64,000 nucleotides of DNA from Vibrio natriegens NBRC 15636 = ATCC 14048 = DSM 759 (GCF_035621455.1 NZ_CP141823.1:1674001-1738000), one strand, 5' to 3'; counted from the stretch's first letter, positions 53,569 to 62,556 are shown. A program made the numbers and translations. The notes: generated by a model from the sequence alone, not told the origin.

Positions 53569-53814
53569 CTACTGACACCTTTCTTGCAGATAGCTTTTTA
53601 ATTGGTTGTAACTGCGTACTTGGGTGTAGTCTCCTTCCGGGATACTAACGCCGGTACTCTTTTTCAGAGACGCGAGGAGATTAAGAAAATCCATCGAATC
53701 CAGATCGCACTCTTCGCGCAAATCTTCATCAAGGTCTATTTCGTCCATTTCAATTTCCGGTGCGATGTGTTTTATCGCGTCGGCAATCGTGGTTGGTATA
53801 TTGATATTGCTCAT
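53569..53814 (-). CDS. acyl carrier protein inside a pyruvate dehydrogenase operon
   Basis: 81-residue very acidic protein with the DLDSMDFLNLL motif of acyl/peptidyl carrier proteins; Ser40 is the expected 4'-phosphopantetheine site. It lies between the E2 gene (4-bp ATGA overlap) and ppsA, with no fatty-acid or polyketide enzyme nearby. It is too divergent from the usual AcpP (GADSLDTVEL motif) to be the housekeeping copy. A role as acetyl carrier working with E2 or the acyl-CoA ligase is possible but untested. Confidence 0.85.
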   Translation of the reverse strand: MSNINIPTTIADAIKHIAPEIEMDEIDLDEDLREECDLDSMDFLNLLASLKKSTGVSIPEGDYTQVRSYNQLKSYLQERCQ

Positions 53815-55124
53815 AAAGCCTCCGGATGTTGAAGTTGCTTCGCCAATGCTTGCAGAAAACGAGCTCCTGTGACGCCGTCACTTACACGATGGTCAGCGGC
53901 TAGTGTGACGGTCATGATTTCTCCGACTTCTATTTGATTCTCTCTTATTACTGGAGCCTGACGCTGGCGGCCAAGACCAATGATCGCCACCTGAGGTGGG
54001 TAAATCACACCAGTAATACTGTCGGCTCCACGTTCTCCGATACTGGTTACCGTTATGGTGGTCTGGCTAATCTCGGAGCTGCGAAGTCGTCCGCGTCGGC
54101 TACGCTCCGCTAAATCGCGTAGTGCATCCATGGTTTGATCCACGGACAACTGGTCCGCATTGAGAATGCCCGGAATAACCAAACCGCCTTCTCGCAGACT
54201 GATGGTATTACCGATATTCACCTCCTCAGAGGGGGTGAAGCGACCGTCTTGATAAAATCCATTGAGATCAGGGAATTTTACCAACTGACGGGCGATGGCG
54301 TTTAGAATAACGGCGGGTAGCAAAAGCCGTTGCTCTGGTTCGCGCTGTTGATTCTGTTCCGCCAGCCAGGTTTGTACTTTAGTCAGGTCAATGTCCAACG
54401 CGAGATAATAGTGGGGAATCTCTTTTTTCGAGCGACTCATGGCTTCACTAATTGCTTGCCGCATTGGTGATACGTCTTGTCGTACTGCTTTTGTTTTGTC
54501 AGCAGGTGGCGGTGTTTGTGAATCGGCGTCTTTAGGTAAGTCTCGTAGGAGAACGGCACCATATGGGCCACTGCCAGTTAACGTCGAAAGTTCAATGCCT
54601 GATAGATGCGCCGTTTTTCTTGCGACTGGCGATGCGTATTGCCGTTGTTGGCTTTCAGAAGGCGAGGTCTCTGAAATGTGTTTTGATAGCCCGGTATAAG
54701 TTACGGTGTCACTTATTGGTTTTGGCTCATTGACTGAAGGTCGGGCTGTTTTAGGCGCAATGTAAGGCGGCAATTCTTCAGCTTCTGCTTCGGCTACAGG
54801 CTGTGATGTATCTGCTGTTGTTGATACCGGTTGTGTGTGCTCAATATCATTGGAAACGGAGGTGTCGCTTGTCATTCGAGCCATGACACTACCAACCGGC
54901 AGTTTGATGTCCGGCTCTATCAGAAGCTCAGTGATGGTGCCCGTATGGTAAGACTCCATGTCTATCGCACCTTTACTGGTCTCAATTATCGCAATGATGT
55001 CACCTTTTTCTACATGATCGCCCGGCTTTATTTGCCACTCCATCAGCGTACCATCGCGCATGTCGGCACCAAGTGCGGGCATGGTGATATCAATTAAGGA
55101 GCCATCGCGCGTATTGTTTTCCAT
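53811..55124 (-). CDS. dihydrolipoyl acyltransferase E2 of a 2-oxoacid dehydrogenase
   Basis: 437-residue core subunit. One lipoyl domain with Lys51 (IIETSKGAIDMES, residues 46-58), a peripheral-subunit-binding domain (residues about 165-200; ASPVARKTAHLSGIELSTLTGSGPYGAVLLRD) and a C-terminal catalytic domain with His412 (AADHRVSDGVTGARF). Linkers are rich in Pro, Ala and Glu. Family members transfer an acyl group from E1 to CoA. No E3 gene is found here, so E3 must come from elsewhere or be replaced. It overlaps the ACP gene and is 13 bp after E1. Confidence 0.9.
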   Translation of the reverse strand: MENNTRDGSLIDITMPALGADMRDGTLMEWQIKPGDHVEKGDIIAIIETSKGAIDMESYHTGTITELLIEPDIKLPVGSVMARMTSDTSVSNDIEHTQPVSTTADTSQPVAEAEAEELPPYIAPKTARPSVNEPKPISDTVTYTGLSKHISETSPSESQQRQYASPVARKTAHLSGIELSTLTGSGPYGAVLLRDLPKDADSQTPPPADKTKAVRQDVSPMRQAISEAMSRSKKEIPHYYLALDIDLTKVQTWLAEQNQQREPEQRLLLPAVILNAIARQLVKFPDLNGFYQDGRFTPSEEVNIGNTISLREGGLVIPGILNADQLSVDQTMDALRDLAERSRRGRLRSSEISQTTITVTSIGERGADSITGVIYPPQVAIIGLGRQRQAPVIRENQIEVGEIMTVTLAADHRVSDGVTGARFLQALAKQLQHPEAL

Positions 55125-55137
55125 GAGCTGATACTCC

Positions 55138-57144
55138 TCATTTATTCTGCCAATCGGGCGACATAAAGGTTGCCTTTGCTGCGCTCACGATTTTTTCCAC
55201 TTGCGGAATGGCGGCCTGTTCTAAATGGTGAGGGTAAGGTATTGGCACTTCTTGTGTACAAACCCGGCCGACTGGGGCATCGAGTTGCCAAAAGGCGTTT
55301 TCCATAATGATTGCGCTGACTTCACCAGCCAGACTTCCGGTATACCAACCTTCATCAATGATGACGGCACGGTGTGTTTTTGAAACACTGGCAATGATCG
55401 TATCGGTATCTAACGGTCTGAGTGAGCGAAGATCAATGACTTCAGCGTCAATGCCTTCGGTTTCTAGCTGATAGGCGGCTTGTAAGGTTTTACCAAGGTT
55501 GCCGCCATAGGTAATGAGTGTGACATCTTTACCTTCCCGACGAACCAACGCTTTATCCATTGGGCCATCAGGCGCTTCCGTAATTTGACCTTCTTCATTG
55601 AGCAGCATGACATGTTCAAAAATGATCACCGGATCAGGGTCAGCCATTGCCTGATTGAGCATGTAACAAGCATCATTGTGGGTGGCTGGGCTTAACACTT
55701 TTAAACCGGGAACATGCGCATAGAAATTCTCCCAGCTGTGTGAGTGTTGTGCAGCAAGCTGTTTACCTGCACCACAGGCCATACGAATGACGATAGGAAC
55801 ATTAAACTGTCCTCCGGACATATGTTGCAAAGTCGCGGCGGTATTAATGATCTGATCCATGGCGAGCAAGCTAAAGTTAACGGTCATGACTTCTATGATA
55901 GGGCGCATACCACCCAGTGCGGCACCGACACCGACACCGACAAATCCCGACTCACAAAGTGGGGTATCAATGATTCGGTCAGGGCCAAATTGTTCAAGTA
56001 ATCCTTTGCTGACGGCGTAGCAACCACCATAACGACCGACGTCCTCACCCATTAGGAACGAGCGTGGTTCACTAATTAGAACGTCATTGATCCCAGCACG
56101 AAGTGCTTCTCGGTAGGTCATTTTGTCAGGCGCTTGGCTACAAGGTAGAGGTTCTGGTGGTGGCTCGCCTCCCGGACTGTGCACAAAACGGGTAAGTTGT
56201 TCGGTGGGTTCTAACTCACCATTTTCTGAGAAAGTGATGGCTTCACTGATTTCTTCGGCAATTTTCGCTTCAATATCAGACAGCTCTTGATCCTGAAAGT
56301 GGCTGTTTTTTTGCAGCCAATGGATGAGTTGCTTCACTGGTCCTTTTTCTTCCCACAGGGCGACTTCACTTTTATCCCGATACAATTGCGTATCGAAACT
56401 AGAGTGGCCGCGGAATCGGTAGGTCTGACACTCGATAAAATACGGTTTTTTCTGCTCGCGGACGTAATCAACCGCTTCACAGGCAGCGGCTTCTACATCA
56501 ACCACATTCATGCCATCAACTTGAGTAGATTCAATGCCATAACTTCTGGCTTTTTGTGAAATATTAGTGTTTGACTCTGAGAGCGCTAAAGCCGTGCCCA
56601 TAGCATAACGATTGTTCTCACAGATAAACAAAACCGGAAGATCCCATAAAGCTGCGAGGTTAAGGCTTTCATGGAATTCGCCTTCAGCAACAGCTCCTTC
56701 ACCAAAAAAACACACCGCAATCGCATTTCTCTGCATTTTCTTATTCGCAAGCGCGAGGCCGGTCGCAAGAGGCAGACCACCACCCACGATGGCGTTGCCT
56801 CCGTAAAAGTTGTGATTTTTGTCAAACAGATGCATCGAACCACCACGGCCACGGCTACAACCATTCGTTCGACCATACATTTCTGCTAAAACACTACCCA
56901 TGCTCATGCCTCTGGCTAAGGCGTGCCCGTGTTCGCGATAGGTTGCGACGATCTGGTCATCTTTATTAAGTGCAGACATGACACCGACAGCGATGGCCTC
57001 TTCGCCAATATACAGGTGCAAAAAGCCACGAATTTTCTCTAGTGCATAAAGCTCCGCGCATTTTTCTTCAAATCGACGAATTCGTAGCATCTGCTCTAGC
57101 TGTTTGAGCAAATGCTCTCGATTGATATGGAGTCTTTTGTTCAT
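55138..57144 (-). CDS. fused alpha-beta E1 of a pyruvate/acetoin-type dehydrogenase
   Basis: 668-residue thiamine-diphosphate enzyme in which the usual alpha (residues about 1-320) and beta (about 340-668) subunits are joined in one chain. The TPP-binding segment GEGAVAEGEFHESLN and alpha-subunit GRGGSMHLFD are present; the beta half has MGEDVGRYGG, DTPLCESGFVGVGVGAAL and IDLRSLRPLD. It decarboxylates a 2-oxoacid, most probably pyruvate given acsA and ppsA beside it, though acetoin cannot be excluded. A joined E1 is less common than separate genes. It overlaps acsA by four bases. Confidence 0.9.
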   Translation of the reverse strand: MNKRLHINREHLLKQLEQMLRIRRFEEKCAELYALEKIRGFLHLYIGEEAIAVGVMSALNKDDQIVATYREHGHALARGMSMGSVLAEMYGRTNGCSRGRGGSMHLFDKNHNFYGGNAIVGGGLPLATGLALANKKMQRNAIAVCFFGEGAVAEGEFHESLNLAALWDLPVLFICENNRYAMGTALALSESNTNISQKARSYGIESTQVDGMNVVDVEAAACEAVDYVREQKKPYFIECQTYRFRGHSSFDTQLYRDKSEVALWEEKGPVKQLIHWLQKNSHFQDQELSDIEAKIAEEISEAITFSENGELEPTEQLTRFVHSPGGEPPPEPLPCSQAPDKMTYREALRAGINDVLISEPRSFLMGEDVGRYGGCYAVSKGLLEQFGPDRIIDTPLCESGFVGVGVGAALGGMRPIIEVMTVNFSLLAMDQIINTAATLQHMSGGQFNVPIVIRMACGAGKQLAAQHSHSWENFYAHVPGLKVLSPATHNDACYMLNQAMADPDPVIIFEHVMLLNEEGQITEAPDGPMDKALVRREGKDVTLITYGGNLGKTLQAAYQLETEGIDAEVIDLRSLRPLDTDTIIASVSKTHRAVIIDEGWYTGSLAGEVSAIIMENAFWQLDAPVGRVCTQEVPIPYPHHLEQAAIPQVEKIVSAAKATFMSPDWQNK

Positions 57145-58877
57145 TGTTCATCACTCTCCAAAGTCGAAATATCACCTTCAGGCAAGCCCAGCTCTCGTGC
57201 TTTAAGTAAGCGGCGCATGATCTTGCCACTGCGTGTTTTTGGCAGGTTGTTACGAAAGACGATTTCTTTCGGTGCGACTGCGGCGCCAAGGCGTTTGCGA
57301 GCTAAACCAAGCAGCGATTGTTGAAGTTCTTCATCTGCGGTGACATTAGGTTTAAGCGCGACAAAGGCTTTGACGATTTGACCTGCAACGGGATCGGGTA
57401 CGCCAATCACACCAGCCTCGGCGACTGCTGGGTGCTCCATGAGGGCACTTTCTACCTCGAAAGGTCCAATCAAGTGGCCAGAAGATTTAATAAGGTCATC
57501 TTTACGCCCGACGAACCAGAAATAGCCGTCGGCATCTTTCATCGCGAGATCGCCGCTGAGGTACCAATCGCCTCTAAAGCAGGACTGATATTTTTCTTCT
57601 TGATTTAAATAGCCGCGAAACATAGAAGGCCAGCCGGATTTGAGCGCGAGCTCTCCGACTTGCATTGGCTCTGTTTCTTCACGTAGGGAACCGTCATCGT
57701 TTTGATTCACAATGCCAGCTTCAATATCGGGAAGTGGTTTGCCCATTGAACCCGGTTTGACCGGTCTCGAAGGAACATTGGCAATCATGATCCCGCCAGT
57801 CTCCGTCTGCCACCAGTTGTCATGAAATGGCATACCAAAGACTTTTTCACCCCATTCAACCGCTTCAGGATTCAGTGGTTCGCCAACGCTGGCCATAAAA
57901 CGTAAACGAGACAAATCGAATTGCCTAGGCAGCGCTTCACCTATTTTCATCAACATACGAATCGCAGTTGGCGCGGTATACCAAACGGTCACATGTTGAT
58001 CCTGTAAGATCTCATACCAACGTTCAGCATCAAACTCGGCTTCGTCAATAATCATGCTTACGCCCAAACAGAGTGGGGCGATAATGCCGTAAGTGGTGCC
58101 CGTTACCCAGCCCGGATCGGCAGTACACCAATAGATGTCATCAGGTTTTAGATCTAATGCGTAAAAGGCTGAATTAATATGATGCTTTACGGCCTGATGA
58201 ACATGAATGACACCCTTAGGTTTTCCTGTTGTGCCGCTGGTAAAGTGAAGTAGCGCCATATCTTCAGGCTGTGTAGATTCGCATGGGCGTTCAGCGTTCG
58301 TATCAGCCATCATCTCGTGATAGTTGTAGCAACCGGGTTCGCCATCAGCGCCACCATCTATCAGCAATACCGCTTTAATATGATCCAACTCCTGCCACCA
58401 GCCTTTGAGTTTTTTCCGGTATAAGCTGCGAGTAGTAATGACGACATTCGCCGACCCAATCTCCATTCTGGAGCGGATAGGCTCGGGGCCAAATGCTGAA
58501 AAGAGTGGAGTAAATACACAACCGGCTTTGAGGGTTCCTAACGCCGCAATGTAGAGTTCTGGCCTGCGACCCGTAAGGCTGAACACTCTGCTACCACGCG
58601 GTAAATCGAGTGTAGATAATAGATATGCAAAGCGGTTAGTTTGCTCACTCAGGTCGCGGTAACTGAAGTCAATGACCTCGTTGTCTTTACTGATCCAACG
58701 AATAGCCAGTTTATTATGTTCCGGTTGGGTAAGGTGTCTATCTAATGCCTCGAAACCTATGTTTAAACCGCCTTCACTCAAACCTTTCAGCAAAGGAGGA
58801 GAGAGCACAGCGTTGCGTGGATCTAATTGCAGGTTGGCATTGTCCGCTAGCGTTTGGTGAAAAATTGTTTTAACCAT
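57141..58877 (-). CDS. acsA: acetyl-CoA synthetase, AMP-forming
   Basis: 578-residue ANL-superfamily ligase (acetate + ATP + CoA to acetyl-CoA + AMP + PPi). Motifs: LLHFTSGTTGKPKG (P-loop), DNWWQTETGG (Trp that limits the acyl pocket to acetate/propionate), YLSGDLAMKDADGYFWFVGRKDD hinge, and the late Lys in LPKTRSGKIMRR. Shorter than AcsA of E. coli and nearer the Bacillus AcsA type. It is the first gene of the five-gene minus-strand operon. It may supply acetyl-CoA to the other enzymes, or run in reverse to gain ATP if PPi and AMP levels allow. Confidence 0.88.
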   Translation of the reverse strand: MVKTIFHQTLADNANLQLDPRNAVLSPPLLKGLSEGGLNIGFEALDRHLTQPEHNKLAIRWISKDNEVIDFSYRDLSEQTNRFAYLLSTLDLPRGSRVFSLTGRRPELYIAALGTLKAGCVFTPLFSAFGPEPIRSRMEIGSANVVITTRSLYRKKLKGWWQELDHIKAVLLIDGGADGEPGCYNYHEMMADTNAERPCESTQPEDMALLHFTSGTTGKPKGVIHVHQAVKHHINSAFYALDLKPDDIYWCTADPGWVTGTTYGIIAPLCLGVSMIIDEAEFDAERWYEILQDQHVTVWYTAPTAIRMLMKIGEALPRQFDLSRLRFMASVGEPLNPEAVEWGEKVFGMPFHDNWWQTETGGIMIANVPSRPVKPGSMGKPLPDIEAGIVNQNDDGSLREETEPMQVGELALKSGWPSMFRGYLNQEEKYQSCFRGDWYLSGDLAMKDADGYFWFVGRKDDLIKSSGHLIGPFEVESALMEHPAVAEAGVIGVPDPVAGQIVKAFVALKPNVTADEELQQSLLGLARKRLGAAVAPKEIVFRNNLPKTRSGKIMRRLLKARELGLPEGDISTLESDEQ

Positions 58878-59181
58878 AATTTGGCATCCCGCACAAAAGT
58901 GAACGATTTCCTGATTAGGGAAATAAACCTGCTAAAAGTATGGTTTATCGCAGTAAGTTTGCCACCGAGTAATTAAGTTTTTACTAATGTTTTGAGCTAG
59001 CCCAATTCTCTGCGTAATAGGTGTATAAAACTGGGCCAGTTGGCATGCCAATTCCAAATTTAATCTATACTGTGAGGATTCATTAATAACAAAAACATCA
59101 ATAACAATTCATGAACTCATGACGCTATCCATCATTCCAATGATTTTTGCTTCCTCACCTTTTTATTAAAGGATTCGGATT
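58878..59181. promoter_or_regulatory. divergent promoter region of acsA and the tail-collar gene
   Basis: A perfect 12-bp palindrome TTGGCATGCCAA lies at 59040-59051, overlapping the -35 place of a -10-like TATACT at 59066-59071 that would serve the gene at 59182. It may be an operator. No gene is seen. Confidence 0.4.
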
Positions 59182-59871
59182 ATGAAAAAGTTCACAAGAA
59201 AGCTGCTGGTTACTGCGTGTGTATTACCATCATTAATGTTCGGTTCTAATGCGCTAGCTTGCAGCGGCGATGGAAACCAACTCCTTGGCAGTATGTGTGC
59301 ATTCGCCGGTAATTTTGCTCCGCGCGGATACACCTTAGCCCATGGTCAGATTTTGTCGATCGCACAAAATACAGCGCTGTTCTCTATTTTGGGTACGACC
59401 TATGGCGGTGACGGACGCTCAACGTTTGGTTTACCTGATACTCGAGGTCGTGCACTCATCGGATGGGGAAATGGTCCAGGATTGACTAACTATCCACTTG
59501 GCTCCCGAGGAGGTACTGAGTCAGTCATCCTTTCCGAGGCTCAAATGCCATCTCACTCTCATACAGCATCGACGTTGATGTCTGGTGATATAGATATTGA
59601 CGGTGTGATCGATCTTCACGCATTTAGTGGCAAGTCAAACACAAAAAGCCCAGCTGGCAATGCACTTGCCGGAGCAAAATACGCGACTGAGACTCCGGAT
59701 GTCGCGATGAGCCCGGATTCTATTTCTTTTAGTTTTGTCGCTGAGAATAACCTGACGGCTTCGACAACAGTATCGAGTGCTGGTGGGAGTCAGTCTCACG
59801 AAAATCGCATGCCATATATCGCAATAACCTGGGTCATTGCGCTTCAGGGCATTTATCCATCGAGAAATTAA
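59182..59871 (+). CDS. exported phage tail-collar domain protein
   Basis: 229-residue protein with a signal peptide (LLVTACVLPSLMFGSNALA, cut before CSGD) and the tail-collar domain (GSMCAFAGNFAPRGYTLAHGQ; LGTTYGGDGRSTFGLPDTRGRALIGWGNGPG). It ends with the usual NRMPYIAITWVIALQGIYP. This is the microcystin-dependent-protein type: the phage fold used in an exported host protein. Mature Cys is near the N-terminus but the lipobox is poor. It is immediately followed (4 bp) by an exported Sel1-repeat protein, so the two probably work together at the cell surface. Role unknown. Confidence 0.87.
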   Translation: MKKFTRKLLVTACVLPSLMFGSNALACSGDGNQLLGSMCAFAGNFAPRGYTLAHGQILSIAQNTALFSILGTTYGGDGRSTFGLPDTRGRALIGWGNGPGLTNYPLGSRGGTESVILSEAQMPSHSHTASTLMSGDIDIDGVIDLHAFSGKSNTKSPAGNALAGAKYATETPDVAMSPDSISFSFVAENNLTASTTVSSAGGSQSHENRMPYIAITWVIALQGIYPSRN

Positions 59872-59875
59872 AGAC

Positions 59876-60838
59876 ATGCTAAACGTCACCCTGATACGAC
59901 TTGCTCTGCTTACCCTAAGCTTGGCTTATCCGTCGTTTTGCGTTGCAGAAAAGCAAGATAAGGAATTGGCACAAGCGTATCAGGCACTCGCCAATGGAGA
60001 CTATACAGAGTCGTTTGAAATTTTTACTCGCCTAGTAAAAGAAAACTCCGCTGAGGCACATTTTGTCTCAGCCTTGTTTTATAAGCATGGGTGGGGAAAG
60101 GTAGAGCAAGATCCTGATAAAGCTTGCGAGTTATTTTTGTATGCTGCTGAAAAAGGAATCCCTGTCGCTCAGCAAGAATATGGCTATTGCGCAATGAATA
60201 ACGCCTCAGACAGTGCAAATGAACGGCCTGACGATTGGTTTAAGCTGGCGTATGAAAATGGTGTCTATGAAGCAGCCTGTGATATCGGACGTTTATATCT
60301 GGGCACTAGCTGGCAAGAGCAAAATTTGCCACAAGCAATAGAATGGTGTCTGCGTGCAGCGGAGAGAAGTGCAGTCAAAGCTCAGGTAACACTGGGTGAT
60401 ATTTACATCTCCTATTCGGAAGTATTCAATTTAGAGCGAGTAGAATTTTGGTATACGCAGGCAATAAATAACGGCTCTGGGGAGGCTGCTTATAAACTTG
60501 GAACTCTCTATCTTAGAGTTGTCGGTCAAAAAGGTGGCGATGACCACGCCAATAATAAAGCCCTTTATTTGATGGAACTCGCCTCATCTCGTCACATCGA
60601 AAAAGCGTATGAACCGACTGCGAAGATGTATTGGAAGAAGTTGCAAAATAGCTCCCATGATAGCTCTAAACTGTTGGCTAAAAGCTATGTATGGGCAAAA
60701 GCGGCACACCAAGTTAATCCAACGACTGACACGGCCCGTTTCTTGGGTGAAATTGAAAAGGAGTTACCAAGACAATGGAAGGAGGAGTTAGATTTTCAAG
60801 TTGAACAGTTTAATGAAAATGTTCCGCAATTTAAGTAG
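59876..60838 (+). CDS. exported Sel1/TPR repeat protein
   Basis: 320-residue protein: signal peptide (VTLIRLALLTLSLAYPSFCVA) then repeated Sel1-like units, for example SAEAHFVSALFYKHGWGKVE, YEAACDIGRLYLGTSWQEQ, EAAYKLGTLYLRVVGQKG. Such repeats form a scaffold for protein binding. The ATG at 59876 comes 4 bases after the tail-collar stop; 59837 would overlap that gene and precede the signal peptide. It is most likely the partner of the tail-collar protein. Confidence 0.82.
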   Translation: MLNVTLIRLALLTLSLAYPSFCVAEKQDKELAQAYQALANGDYTESFEIFTRLVKENSAEAHFVSALFYKHGWGKVEQDPDKACELFLYAAEKGIPVAQQEYGYCAMNNASDSANERPDDWFKLAYENGVYEAACDIGRLYLGTSWQEQNLPQAIEWCLRAAERSAVKAQVTLGDIYISYSEVFNLERVEFWYTQAINNGSGEAAYKLGTLYLRVVGQKGGDDHANNKALYLMELASSRHIEKAYEPTAKMYWKKLQNSSHDSSKLLAKSYVWAKAAHQVNPTTDTARFLGEIEKELPRQWKEELDFQVEQFNENVPQFK

Positions 60839-60852
60839 AAACGGCGAAGAGC

Positions 60853-60871
60853 CGGCGACGTTATGTCACCG
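60853..60871. terminator. short hairpin between convergent genes
   Basis: CGGCGAC (60853-60859) pairs with GTCACCG (60865-60871) with one mismatch across GTTAT. No T-run. It may mark the end of the Sel1 and the GlcG-like transcripts. Confidence 0.35.
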
Positions 60872-60901
60872 ACTATTTAGCCAATCGAACCATCACGATC
60901 T

Positions 60902-61375
60902 TTATGGCTGAGAATGATCTAAATGCGCTCTCAGTACCTCAATCACCATGTTGTGGTCTTCTTCTGACGGTAATCCAGATACAGTGATCACACCAACAAG
61001 TCCACTTCCTTTGATACGAATAGGAAAGGCACCTCCATGGGCACAGTATTCTCTCGCATCGATATGAGGCTGACTGTCAAAGTCACGTTGCTTAGATGCA
61101 TTGTAATGACCAAGATAATGAGAGCTGTGACCAAAGCGCAGAACAGATTGACGTTTGCGCTTTGCCCAGTCTTGCTTGTCTTTGGTGCTGCCTTCCATTG
61201 CGTAACTAAACAGCACTTGTTCGAACGCGTACACTTCGATAAAAACGGTAGCAGATCGTCCCTCCGCTGTCGATTTCAATGCGCAGCCGAGTTCCCATGC
61301 AGTGCCATGATTAAAATGATTTAACTGTAATTCCGCTTCTTGCTCTAGTAGCTCTGATAAAATGCCTTTACTCAT
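60902..61375 (-). CDS. heme-degrading-domain/UPF0303-like protein (GlcG/HbpS fold)
   Basis: 157-residue cytoplasmic protein of the GlcG/HbpS fold, nearest UPF0303 (YBR137W-like). Marks: HGTAWELGCALKS, RFGHSSHYLGHYN, and EYCAHGGAFPIRIKGSGLVGVITVSGLPSEEDH. Function in bacteria is not settled; heme or cofactor binding is claimed for relatives. It lies immediately after the dehydrogenase gene and is probably co-transcribed. An ATG at 61393 overlapping the upstream gene's stop is an alternative start; AAGGA is very close to 61375. Confidence 0.8.
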   Translation of the reverse strand: MSKGILSELLEQEAELQLNHFNHGTAWELGCALKSTAEGRSATVFIEVYAFEQVLFSYAMEGSTKDKQDWAKRKRQSVLRFGHSSHYLGHYNASKQRDFDSQPHIDAREYCAHGGAFPIRIKGSGLVGVITVSGLPSEEDHNMVIEVLRAHLDHSQP

Positions 61376-61385
61376 TTCCTTGTTC

Positions 61386-62429
61386 TCACACATTCTTAAT
61401 TGGTAATTTTTGACCCAAACGGCTGCTTTCCATCGCTAGTTCAATCAGCTTGATGTTCCATAGAGCATCTTCAGCACTCACTGGTGGAGCCGTTTTATTA
61501 CGAATTGCGTCCGCCATTTGTAAGAAGTAGTGCTGATAGCCACCTTGCTCGGTGACCACGGCTTCACTGTTATCGGCATTATAAAAGTAGCCATAATTAT
61601 CAGGAGATTCATCTGCCCAGTCAGGGCTGGTTGGCTCAACACCTTCTATCAGACGTGGTTCCTGAGGGTCTAAGCCTAGCTTTTCGTAGCTACCTTCAGT
61701 CCCTTTCAGGGTAAAACGCTTATTTGGTCCGGCACTAAAGAGATCACCATGGACAATAGCTAAGTGATTAGGGTAGTGCATGACAACATCAAAATAATCA
61801 ACATTTGTCGAGCCTTCACGCATCATCTTACATTCTGCGCTGATGGCATCAGGAAGTCCGAAAAGCTCAAGTGCCTGATCAATTAAATGCGAGCCTAAAT
61901 CAAACAAAATGCCACCGCCGTCTGTAGCCTGTTCACGCCAGCGTTGACGCACTTCAGGTCGGAAGCGGTCAAAGTGTGACTCAAAATGTCGGAGCTCACC
62001 AATGCGTTTTTCTTCAATTAATTTCCTAACGGTTAAGAAGTCACCATCCCAACGACGGTTATGATAAACACTTAGAATGAGGCCTTTTTCTTTTGCAAGC
62101 GTAATAAGTGCTTCACCATCCGACACATTGGTCACGAATGGCTTTTCAATGATCACGTGTTTGCCATTTTCAAGAGCTTGCTTAGCGAGATCGAAGTGCA
62201 CATCGTTTGGGGCGGTAATGATGACCAGTTCTGCATCCGAACTTGAGAGTAAATCTGACGCCGAAGCATAATGCTGTGCGGTAGGCCAGTCTTTGGCTAC
62301 CGCCTCGCCATTACGGGTACTGATGGCAACGAGATCGAATTCAGCTAACGCGCTCACAAATGGAATATGGAAAGTTTTGGCTGAAAATCCGTAGCCGATA
62401 ACCGCAGTTTTGATTGGTAATGAAGTCAT
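61386..62429 (-). CDS. Gfo/Idh/MocA-family oxidoreductase (YdgJ/IolX-like)
   Basis: 347-residue NAD(P)-dependent sugar/inositol dehydrogenase. N-terminal Rossmann fold (TAVIGYGFSAKTFHIP), the EKP motif (HVIIEKPFV) whose Lys is catalytic, and the C-terminal domain with SVYHNRRWDGDFLTV, SHFDRFRPEVRQRWRE and LFDLGSHLIDQAL. It closely resembles E. coli YdgJ, a scyllo-inositol dehydrogenase-like protein. The substrate is a polyol or sugar, unknown here. GAGAG precedes the start. It is divergent from a DeoR gene with a repeat-rich spacer between. Confidence 0.9.
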   Translation of the reverse strand: MTSLPIKTAVIGYGFSAKTFHIPFVSALAEFDLVAISTRNGEAVAKDWPTAQHYASASDLLSSSDAELVIITAPNDVHFDLAKQALENGKHVIIEKPFVTNVSDGEALITLAKEKGLILSVYHNRRWDGDFLTVRKLIEEKRIGELRHFESHFDRFRPEVRQRWREQATDGGGILFDLGSHLIDQALELFGLPDAISAECKMMREGSTNVDYFDVVMHYPNHLAIVHGDLFSAGPNKRFTLKGTEGSYEKLGLDPQEPRLIEGVEPTSPDWADESPDNYGYFYNADNSEAVVTEQGGYQHYFLQMADAIRNKTAPPVSAEDALWNIKLIELAMESSRLGQKLPIKNV

Positions 62430-62556
62430 AAATTCAAACTCTCAATTGGTGGATTACATGACGTCCGAGCCGTTATTTCGGAATTACATCACTCGGATGA
62501 TCTATCTACCTTTGGCTACAACATCACATGTACACTACGCGCTAATGCTTATATTC

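Noticed and set aside
53569..53814. Housekeeping AcpP
   Set aside because: The motif around Ser40 and the missing fab genes argue against it being the fatty-acid synthesis carrier.
59182..59871. Prophage remnant based on the tail-collar gene
   Set aside because: A signal peptide is present and no other phage gene is nearby; this is the exported host-type version.
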